Source of the DNA: Ceriagrion tenellum
Taxonomy: Eukaryota > Arthropoda > Insecta > Odonata > Coenagrionidae
DNA length: 64,000 nucleotides
Assembly: GCA_963169105.1 (NCBI GenBank)
Contig: OY720632.1
Location: forward strand, 8,680,001-8,744,000
Reading direction: 5' to 3'
The translations under genes were made by a program, and so were the position numbers. The notes under the pieces are model-generated. The model ran no database searches. It was not told the DNA's origin and saw only the letters and a list, made by a program, of their open reading frames with translations. The stretch's first letter is position 1; every line of letters begins with the position of its first letter. This document shows positions 54,401 to 58,200 of this stretch, piece after piece.

Positions 54401-57400
54401 AGTAAACAGATTTTGAGTAAAAGTCAAGAGGCAGGCGTTGATTACAGGGACGTATTACGGGAATATAGAAGTACCCCCTTGAAGGACCTTAATTTGTCCC
54501 CAGCTCAAATTTTGTTTAGTCGGCAATTGAGGACTAAGCTTCCTGCTACGGCAGAAACGTTAAAACCTAAAATAGCTGAGGGAGTTTTTGAAAAATTGTG
54601 TGAGAGGCAAAAGAAAATTAAAGAAAGATATGATAAGACAGCAAAAGGTAAAGTCAAGGTATATAAGGAAGGGGATGAGGTGATGGTTAAAGCTTCAAAA
54701 AAGGAGCTATGGGAACCAGCTAAGGTTGTTGGGAAACATAGTGCCCCGAGGTCATATTTGGTAAAGAATAACAGAGGCAATATTGTAAGACGCAATGATG
54801 TTCACTTGCGTCCTAAAAAATCTAGGACAAATATATATGAAGATATTATGTTATGGGAATATAATAATGGGTCTAGTGCATCCACTCCTGGGGAGGTGAC
54901 TGTGGAGAATAGACTACCAGGAAAGACAGTCACAAGAAGTGGCAGGAGTGTTAAAGCACCGACAAGAATGGACTTGTGAGGGGAAGGTGTTTTGTGTATT
55001 TTTATTTTTGTATATATCTTATTTGGATATATCAATTACTGTATGCATGAGCTTGTGAGGGGAAGGTGTTGTATGTTGGTACTTTGGTACTGATGCTACA
55101 GGTTGGCACCAGTGCATTTCCGGTCATATTGTAATAATGATTTCCGGCCACATGGCAATAAAGTGATATACAACAGTCACACAAATTTTTCTTTTCCTTA
55201 CTGCCCAATAAAGTAAAATGTCTGGTAGAAGTTTAATAATTACACTCTTTCAGTCACACTTTTCTGGCTTTCCTTCTCTCATTGCAAGATCGCCACTAAC
55301 AATTCTTCGCTATTCTTTTAATGTATGGTCTATGTTCACCAAGTATGAGCAGTGTGACGACATTTCCCTTTATGAAATGCGGTCACTTTACTTTGGTTAA
55401 TAGACCTCAAGCTATGGAATGTTCTTTAATTGGGGACTTTTGACAATCTTGAGATTGTCTGACAATTCATCTTAGTTTCCTTTTTGTAAAATTTGCAATG
55501 TGAATAGCATTAATAAAAGGGAATGGGGCACCTTGGCATGGCAATCTCGGCACAAGCCATCTCGGTGCAGGCCGTCTTGATGCAGCCTGTCTCAGTGCAG
55601 GGATGTATCGGCACAGGCCGTCTCGGCATAGGGGTGTCTCTCTGCAGACCGTTTTGGTGCAGCTGGCTTTTTGTAATATTTTATTATCTCTCGTATTACC
55701 TCTATATCTTCATGTTACCCAGCAAGTCACCTCAAGGGTGTTTGACAGGGAGTGAATAATGACCAACATGTACTTTAATATAACGTACTGGGAATTTTCA
55801 CTGCTCCATTGGAATGCGCTGCCAGTATTTGGGAGTGTCATCAGGTAGACTTTGAAATAGAGGTTCAACGCATGCAGAGAAGATGAACAAGATACCAAAA
55901 AAAGGCTGTTATGATAGTCTTATTTTTTTTACTGACCTCTTGCAACAAGTGGGATGGGAATCGCTTTCAGACCAACAATTAAATATTAGACAATCATTTA
56001 TGTAAATTCAAAATCAATTTACTTCAGACAAAGTTATTAACATGCTACAAACTCCAGCATTGTACGGTATACACATCATGAGAATATTTGCAGGAAACAG
56101 ACTGTGGTAGAGATGAGTTAAAAATGCCAAGGCTATATTTTTTATTATTTAAACTAAGGATAAGTCGAATTCAAATGTCGATTCTTGATTCCACCGATTC
56201 TTAGGATTAGAATCAGTATCGAGAATCGATTGCCTAGAGTCGATTCAGATTCCAGATAGATAAATATTCAAATCAAATTTCATTTATCGCATCATATTTG
56301 TCTCAGTAATTTTGGGTGTAGGCTATCAATTAGTGCTTTTTATCTACCTAAATAAGCTGAGGATATATTTGCTATTTGTTAAATTTGTTAATAAATATAC
56401 TTTTTGAGCGACTTAATTGTCTTTTGTTATTTTATTTCAGCCAATAGTTGAATTTAAATAATAGTCGTATGCTACTGGCAGATCAATATCCCACCTTTTA
56501 TTAGGAATAAGAATCGAGAATCTGGAATCGATTTGAAAGAATCTGAATCGAAAAAAGTGGAATCGATTTATCCCTAATTTAATATTACTATCCCTAGTCA
56601 TAAATCATTAGAGCTTAGTTACAAGCCGAGTGGTTACTGAAAAGCTTGCTGCATGGGAATGGCCTGTACTGAGACAGCCATGCACTGAGATGGCGTGTGC
56701 CAAAATGTCCCTGTGCGGAGACGCCCAGCACCAAGACGACCCTGTGCCAAGATGGTTTTTTGCCGAGATGGCTGTTCTGAGGTGTCCTAGACCCTAAATA
56801 AAAATCTATAGTCATGATTATATATGATGATTGACTAGAGAGAATGATTTTTATGCTGTTTGTGTTAGAGTTTATTTAGTTATAAGTTACATATACATTG
56901 AATTCCCATTCTTTTTACATTCTTCACCTGTTGTCCTACAATTTCAGTATAGACTATTAGTACTTATCCAAGAACATCCTACTTGTGCATGTCATTCATT
57001 CTATCTACTGACAGCAATTTCTCAGCAAGGAGTGGCACAAAACTCTCAAATGCTATAAAAACACCGAAATTGAGTGAAATATGGGAAGACCACGCTGATT
57101 TATATAATAACAGTCCAATTCCAGAGACACTGCATCTTTATTCCTGTCAAAACATTCCTCCTTCGACTGAGATTTATGCAGGAAGTGAAATTAGCGTTCG
57201 GTTTGTAGCCAATTGTTTTGCACCTTGTGACAATTAAAGCAGTTTCTTGAGGGAAGTCTCGATTAATATTTTTATAGGTCTTGTTGACATCTCCAAAGAT
57301 GTTATGTAGACCTCACATATTTTTTGTTGGGTGGTGAGAAAACTTAATCACATACTTGGATGTATTCTTTAAATCATTAATGGTGATAGTCCATTAATTT

Positions 57401-57942
57401 TTACTCAGTGGGGATTAAAGTTTCATCAAAGGTAGTTCCGATTAACAATTATAGGCATTATCAAATCCTCAAAAGACATATATATTTTAGTGTAATTTAT
57501 GATTCTTTCCCCCACAGTTTTGATATGTCTGATTTCCATAAAATGGTAATGTGGCAGCTAATTTGGTGGTCAAAATTTTGTCTTTAACCCTTTTGCTGCT
57601 CGTGTTGTGTATGTATCTGCATGGGTTGCCCATCTTTCTATGTGTACACATTTTAAAATGCTATTTTAACAGTATTTCTAAAAATTGTAACACTTAAAGT
57701 GATTTTTTAAATTCCAGGATTCTTATTTGTAAATATGAATGGTAATTAAACAATGTAGCTCTTGCAGTCTTGACAATTATAGCTTTGTGAGAATTTTAAT
57801 TGTATTTAATTTACTGTTCAAGATGAGGGCAGATGTGCAGCAGTTCTTTGATGATCTTGGATCAGCAATGAAAAAAATTGTACGAATCTATGAGTTCCAG
57901 GAAGGTCATCGGCAGAGACTGACTTCACACAGAAGGATGACT
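36373..57942 (+). CDS. RNF212/Zip3-family RING protein, first three coding exons (3' end not found)
   Basis: Exons 36373-36484, 36572-36633 and 57823-57942 join in phase to 98 residues so far. The N-terminus carries a complete C3HC4 RING finger: C6, C9, C26, H28, C31, C34, C43 and C46, with MDWVHCNIC and LTSCGHIYCVEC close to RNF212B and to Drosophila vilya/narya/nenya. Exon 3 gives VQQFFDDLG and IYEFQEGHRQRL, which align with the family's FF...(I/W)xFQxxHRxRL segment that begins its coiled coil. These proteins are SUMO/ubiquitin-ligase-like factors that mark crossover sites on meiotic chromosomes. Intron 2 is about 21.2 kb and is full of transposons. The gene is head-to-head with Spp. Later exons are not recognised and may lie beyond the window. 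The RING family call is strong; joining exon 3 is a well-supported inference. Confidence 0.8.
36572..36633 (+). CDS. RNF212-like coding exon 2 (RING finger, last two ligands)
   Basis: Acceptor TTTCTACATAG and donor GAG|gtgaat bound 62 bp. The exon completes codon 38 as Cys and reads VVDVCKICSNNCTTVELEAE, giving the final CxxC (C43, C46). The intron of 87 bp before it is typical of insects. Confidence 0.82.
36749..36976. mobile_element. MITE, diverged sister of the element at 38382-38582
   Basis: The left end AGCCTGTTTGCACGATACAT after TTA matches the end of the 38382-38582 MITE in reverse orientation, and internal words such as TTCATGAAC, GGTTCTGTTTTCCTGTT and AATTTTCGCGTT are shared. The right end near ATTGCACGAAGACGCT is only loosely matched, so that boundary is approximate. 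Confidence 0.6.
37917..37951. repeat. Perfect palindrome, 15-bp arms and 5-nt loop
   Basis: TTAAAAGCTTGCATT at 37917-37931, loop ATGTC, exact reverse complement at 37937-37951. Confidence 0.9.
38240..38790 (-). pseudogene. Ty1/copia RNase H fragment, split by a MITE
   Basis: On the minus strand the reading KQTFAACSTLTAELVPLHEA, then EDNQACIETIIK, matches the copia RNase H pattern (KQ..VA.ST.EAEY.AL.EA ... YEDNQ). A 201-bp MITE at 38382-38582 interrupts it. Below the MITE the text resumes as MRIKCIDVRYNLVKDLFV and then SKKQKANTLTKAIPL, the usual copia end (HIDVRYHFVRD...ADILTKPL). It is a degraded fragment with no ORF-length coding. Its orientation is opposite to the copia fragments at 41.8-44.3 kb. 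Confidence 0.8.
38382..38582. mobile_element. TTA-flanked MITE inserted in copia fragment
   Basis: The ends AGCCCTGGTTACACGATACA and, in reverse complement, AGGCCTGGTCACATGATACA are flanked by TTA at 38379-38381 and 38583-38585. The 3-bp TTA duplication suggests the PIF/Harbinger group. The body is rich in CATGAAC/GTTCATG words. The insertion cleanly splits a copia RNase H reading frame. Confidence 0.82.
38818..38895. repeat. Copia-associated direct repeat (possible LTR remnant), copy 1
   Basis: AAAATTAAGGATATAGTATT and the following 60 bp match 44431-44510 in the same orientation with about 10-15 visible differences. Because copia RT and RNase H fragments lie between the copies, they may be LTR remnants of one old element. 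Confidence 0.6.
39150..39221. repeat. Perfect palindrome, 34-bp arms and 4-nt loop
   Basis: The left arm 39150-39183 begins TGCCAAGGAATGAATACAGG. The loop is GAAA, and 39188-39221 is the exact reverse complement. It lies between two copies of CATAGCTAGGGAATTTGG followed by G runs (39109 and 39322). Confidence 0.92.
39320..41572 (-). mobile_element. hAT element, degraded (ZMYM1-like transposase)
   Basis: The ends GGGCATAGCTAGGG and, in reverse complement from the right, GGGCGTAGCTCGGG enclose 2.25 kb. Flanks ATGCCCAT and ATGATCAT agree at 6 of 8 positions. Minus-strand fragments include LRGHDESSESQNRGNSVELC (41112-41306) and IMPNVYRLLLVAIGLPISLG then YERSFSVMQRIKSWVRSTTG (39655-40086), the hAT dimerisation region. 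A middle piece is at 40191-40568. Stops and frameshifts between them show it is dead. It is nested in the copia region. Confidence 0.8.
41780..42003 (+). pseudogene. Ty1/copia reverse transcriptase fragment
   Basis: The plus-strand text NGLHPSGSVWLTFIDNYLRN then LIIGVHVDDLLVIGKRDKV matches the copia RT segment (GLKQS.R.W...L...L ... VYVDDIL(I/V)). The VDD catalytic box is kept, but only about 70 residues remain. Confidence 0.8.
42724..43560 (-). mobile_element. CR1/Jockey-type LINE, 3' fragment
   Basis: The minus-strand frame 43226-43519 reads KDLGVIFTTDLSFDIHIDMI then QLLGFVWRVTKDFKD, then FVLPILEYGSPIWSPY and ERIEKVQRRF. This is the post-RT region of Jockey/CR1 LINEs. The element's 3' end appears to be an (AATA)n tail read on the minus strand at about 42724-42740. 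It is 5' truncated and lies between two copia fragments. Confidence 0.8.
43730..44330 (+). pseudogene. Ty1/copia RNase H fragment with C-terminus
   Basis: Plus-strand text includes GSKNILHSILMLAGKMTQWV, later YMGLYEAVKEVVWFRQLLLD, and finally SSDYLADMFTKSLHGRR. These match the copia RNase H region and its terminal ...ADxxTKxL motif. It probably belongs to the same element as the RT piece at 41780-42003. It is broken by stops and by the LINE insertion. Confidence 0.85.
44431..44510. repeat. Copia-associated direct repeat (possible 3' LTR remnant), copy 2
   Basis: It is the partner of 38818-38895, located about 100 bp past the end of the copia RNase H fragment, the position expected for a 3' LTR. 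Confidence 0.6.
45202..45273 (+). repeat. tRNA-like sequence (SINE head or tRNA pseudogene)
   Basis: A near-complete cloverleaf can be drawn. The acceptor stem is CTTGGA/TCCAAG. TAGCGTAGTGG is the A box. The anticodon stem TTGGT/ACCAA is perfect, with loop CCGACAA (anticodon GAC). GGTTCGATTCC is a perfect B box. The T stem has two mismatches and position 33 is C instead of T, so a functional tRNA is unlikely. No SINE body was recognised downstream. Confidence 0.6.
45720..46445 (+). other. Coding-like relic of unknown origin
   Basis: Around 45720-45810, LNPTRLTTLAGVCDRYGVPS resembles a phrase (CDRYG(V/I)S...) seen in some arthropod repeat-encoded proteins. From about 46200 a plus-strand reading FFQYARERNFEGLPNTFLCN continues through MQRELNEIIIQSARRK to a stop near 46455. 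It has charged, protein-like composition, but I do not recognise it. The two may or may not belong together. Confidence 0.3.
46137..46179. repeat. Perfect palindrome, 19-bp arms and 5-nt loop
   Basis: TATGGTTGTCAGTAAGAAG at 46137-46155, loop TTTTG, exact reverse complement at 46161-46179. Confidence 0.92.
47273..47332. promoter_or_regulatory. Subterminal palindromes of piggyBac-like element
   Basis: TGAACGTA-tctgc-TACGTTCA (47273-47293) is followed by a 12-bp-arm palindrome CGGCAAACGTAG-ctc and its complement (47306-47332). Four copies of AACGTA in alternating orientation within 60 bp look like transposase-binding sites. That role is inferred. Confidence 0.5.
47576..49315 (+). CDS. piggyBac-type transposase, 579 residues, intact
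   Basis: ATG at 47576 starts 240 bp inside the element's 5' region and the frame runs to TAA without a break. An acidic, Ser-rich N-terminus leads into the DDE_Tnp_1_7 core. The expected catalytic aspartates lie in VIDESLVLFKGR, in HVLYTDNYYTS and in RLVDKSDMM, with the conserved HLVDISMLNAYYLY following. The C-terminus has a Cys-rich zinc-binding domain (CFVCKHTT ... WCRDCDKALC). Such enzymes cut and paste at TTAA without leaving a footprint. Length and motif order are normal for an active family member. In the intron of the RNF212-like gene it lies in the sense orientation. Activity is inferred from integrity only. Confidence 0.93.
   Translation: MASGSMSRDSKRRRLFQEEDVLDMLFASDSENENFADKFTSSSEESDYTESDSDSGLIPTPVEVGSTTSNLWCSTRGFTPQIFEFDDSTAGIQKNSGIDKNSSECDFFELFFDTCLMTHIVKETNRYSSVIMNDSVLSPKSRLHAWENVNIEELYVFLSMCLLMPHIRKHSIQDYWAKDPLIRTSIFGKYMSRDRFLLILRCLHFADNSMPDVNDPLWKINHVLSYVNTKFSHVFRPFRKLVIDESLVLFKGRLGFKQYIPSKRHRFGIKIFVLCDCKTGIVLDMIVYTGMKTKIKRDSELGVSGAVVKTLMEKYFTKGHVLYTDNYYTSPKLCHFLFERGTGSCGTVRANRKNMPIFTQKMSKGEFEKKCNGSVLAMKWHDKRDVCVLSTIHDGKLVDSGKRCFKTNEKILKPDAVVDYITNMRLVDKSDMMVGSVECVRKTLKWYKKLFFHLVDISMLNAYYLYKVNTGKKIPMRKFITIVLRQLLGKYGAKPKSKSRGRASLNCIENIDDRLTARHFCEKIPETENRKHAQRPCFVCKHTTRRKGVRKDTRFWCRDCDKALCFDGCFIDYHTLKIF
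49501..50810. other. Unassigned AT-rich DNA between piggyBac-like and gypsy elements
   Basis: No transposon ends, coding frame or RNA gene recognised. Confidence 0.5.
50816..50924 (+). repeat. 5' LTR of gypsy element
   Basis: 109 bp, TGTTGTATG ... ATACAACA. GCAATAAAG near its end contains the AATAAA polyadenylation signal. No mismatch to the 3' copy was seen on reading. Confidence 0.95.
50925..50942 (+). promoter_or_regulatory. Primer-binding site of gypsy element
   Basis: TGGCGCAGTCGTG follows the 5' LTR directly. A TGGCGCAGTCG site is the kind used by Drosophila 17.6/297-type elements, which prime from a tRNA-Ser; the tRNA assignment here is inferred. Confidence 0.7.
51017..54979 (+). CDS. 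Gag-Pol polyprotein of Ty3/gypsy retrotransposon, intact
   Basis: The start chosen is ATG at 51017 (MASEYVKLP), giving about 1320 residues; the frame is open slightly further upstream but without ATG. Order of domains: Gag, ending in two Cys/His knuckles (CNRCQTTHGPREC and CAKCGLLNHFAVSC); aspartic protease (VKLDTGAQVNVLP); reverse transcriptase (IYFDDLLCMG box); RNase H (TIQCDASQSGLGCCLLQEG, later VADALSR); integrase with an HHCC finger (HEGHAGIEK...CKICDKF), then core residues in ACDILDF, IADNMPFSS and GLAEKGV. Gag and Pol share one frame with no frameshift signal, as in K02A2.6-like gypsy elements. It makes the capsid and the enzymes for reverse transcription and integration. No frame damage is visible. 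Confidence 0.95.
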   Translation: MASEYVKLPATVDFEAPNAYSDWLNFVREFENFLVATKRDGESDKVKTALLLNMLGGMALQLFSTFSLTKAERTDYAAVIKAFERYVSPKVNETFERFVFNQRIQEEGENFEHFFADCRKLVKNCGFDRAEPQEESMLRDRIVFGIRDKAVQEALLRLEDLTLAKAAAHCRAVEQSRRQAKQIRDSTDASVNEKASVDAVARVKSYRGPKGTKSVARSDERKYQGNKEFRCNRCQTTHGPRECPAYGKKCAKCGLLNHFAVSCKVRRVREVSVYDTDSDVSSVSCDTVKLCVSSVDVNVQAGNKSNEWHEIVCIGGRSVEVKLDTGAQVNVLPIKVFQKLPANVELIPTQVQLESYGGTRIKPKGIATLLCSFKGCDTYLDFMIVSCESQSLLGLPGCVGLNLVRRVFSVEIPEKSKFLKTYNCVFDGLGCFPQKCTIVTKGEAEPMGRPPRRVPSALKERLKAELDRLLKKKIIAKIENPTGNEWISNLVITEKPNGNLRLCLDPIDLNKAIVRQYYCVPTISDISEKLRGNTFFTVFDLKEGFHQVKLDKDSSLKCAFSSPFGCYKYLRMPYGIACAPEIFQHMVEQNFGDISGTAIYFDDLLCMGRTEEEHDRVVTRVVERARLLNIKFNSDKLQYKVGEVKYMGHLFSASGMRIDPGRVEALQGLIEPSSKKELQRAMGMFNYVRSFIPNMAALTAPLRELLKGDTVWKWLPCHSRAFLKLKNSLTVAPVLATFDATKKITIQCDASQSGLGCCLLQEGNSGQGLQPVAFASRGLTDSEKNSFAQIEKELLAIQYATARFHNFIYGLPVEVQTDHKPLVSVMTKRISKIGSVRLQRLRLKLLRYSLKVYYVPGKDLHVADALSRSYLKGGEEEDPQLMEMVHTISKYLPMTNERREQFQLETSKDPVLKEIMKFICEGWGTPSKLPPEVKLFYKLRDDLYVEDGLVFLGHKIIVPLTLQSYVLELLHEGHAGIEKTRSKARQLFYWPGLSIDIENIVNKCKICDKFKPANSKRPLLPHEVPQLPFEKVACDILDFARHPYLVLVDYYSKWLEVLPLSSTAARSIIESLRNVFSTHGLPRVLIADNMPFSSYECRKFFKENEIELKTSSPHYPQSNGLAEKGVHISKQILSKSQEAGVDYRDVLREYRSTPLKDLNLSPAQILFSRQLRTKLPATAETLKPKIAEGVFEKLCERQKKIKERYDKTAKGKVKVYKEGDEVMVKASKKELWEPAKVVGKHSAPRSYLVKNNRGNIVRRNDVHLRPKKSRTNIYEDIMLWEYNNGSSASTPGEVTVENRLPGKTVTRSGRSVKAPTRMDL
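54974..55066 (+). repeat. Duplicated polypurine-tract region
   Basis: CTTGTGAGGGGAAGGTGTT occurs at about 54974-54992, overlapping the stop codon, and again at 55052-55070, where GAGGGGAAGG adjoins the 3' LTR. The distal copy is the likely plus-strand primer. The proximal copy is either a duplicate or part of a tandem duplication that created the present 3' end. Confidence 0.8.
55067..55175 (+). repeat. 3' LTR of gypsy element
   Basis: Second LTR, 109 bp, same sequence as 50816-50924 and followed by the target duplicate GTCAC. Confidence 0.95.
55526..56787. mobile_element. Foldback-like element with inverted minisatellite ends
   Basis: At 55526-55673 about eight 15-bp units of the type CCATCTCGGTGCAGG are arrayed on the plus strand. 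At 56660-56787 a similar array lies in reverse complement. The outer tips, GGGGCACCTTGGCATG and, from the right, TAGGACACCTCAGAACAG, are roughly alike. Tandem repeats inside long inverted ends are typical of foldback elements. The interior holds a hAT MITE and no transposase. No clear target duplication was found. Confidence 0.6.
56155..56576. mobile_element. hAT-type MITE nested in foldback-like element
   Basis: The left end TAAGGATAAGTCGAATTC and the right end in reverse complement TAGGGATAAATCGATTCC are similar. The flanks ATTTAAAC and ATTTAATA agree at 6 of 8 positions. The 422-bp body is rich in GAATCGAT/ATCGATTC words, probably subterminal repeats. There is no coding capacity. Confidence 0.75.
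57588..57660. repeat. Solo TTAA-type terminal sequence
   Basis: TTAA followed by CCCTTTTGCTGCTCG differs by one base from the 12-bp tip of the piggyBac-like element at 47259. No matching right end was found, so this is an isolated end or a coincidental match. Confidence 0.4.
57823..57942 (+). CDS. RNF212-like coding exon 3 (start of coiled-coil region)
   Basis: Acceptor TTTACTGTTCAAG and donor ACT|gtaagt bound exactly 40 codons in phase 0, compatible with exon 2. The text MRADVQQFFDDLGSAMKKIV then RIYEFQEGHRQRLTSH matches the post-RING region of RNF212 (family form ...DIQAFF...ILEFQEKHRKRL). No other family I know fits as well. Confidence 0.75.
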
Positions 57943-58174
57943 GTAAGTTTGTTTGTGGAATTTTACTCCTCTCAAGCTAAATTAATGCATCAAAAATTGT
58001 AGATTTTCCTTTTTACAGAATCTTATGTTATTAATTTTTGTTGACCCTGTTGGAAAACTTTCCTTTCCCCTGCTAGCCATTCCTTCATTTCTGCCTCCCA
58101 AGTTTCCCCAAAGTGGTGTGGACCAATGTGGGTTATGTTTAATTTTTGGTGCTGGCTTAAAATGGGTGCAAAAA

Positions 58175-58200
58175 CGTGCTGCTTACTATTAAGCAGCACG
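58175..58200. repeat. Short perfect palindrome at LINE 5' junction
   Basis: CGTGCTGCTTA, loop CTAT, exact complement at 58190-58200. It lies where recognisable R2-type coding sequence begins. Confidence 0.8.

Larger units (their letters stand above)
50816..55175 (+). mobile_element. Ty3/gypsy LTR retrotransposon, full length with near-identical LTRs
   Basis: The 4360-bp element has 109-bp LTRs (50816-50924 and 55067-55175) that begin TGTTG and end ACAACA. They read as identical over their whole length. GTCAC occurs directly outside both ends (50811-50815 and 55176-55180), a 5-bp target duplication. A primer-binding site follows the left LTR and purine tracts precede the right one. The single Gag-Pol frame is intact. 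There is no envelope gene. All signs point to a very recent insertion. Confidence 0.96.
36634..57822 (+). other. Giant intron 2 of RNF212-like gene (about 21.2 kb)
   Basis: It runs from donor gtgaat at 36634 to the acceptor at 57821-57822. It is made largely of mobile elements, listed separately. Stretches with nothing recognised are 37000-37900, 44540-45190, 46450-47250, 49501-50810 and 55180-55515. Confidence 0.7.

Noticed and set aside
56937..57237. Possible exon with frame ending ...CFAPCDN just before RNF212-like exon 3
   Set aside because: An acceptor-like TTTCAG precedes it, but the frame ends in a stop with no donor, it matches no RNF212 segment, and inserting it would break the exon 2 to exon 3 phase.
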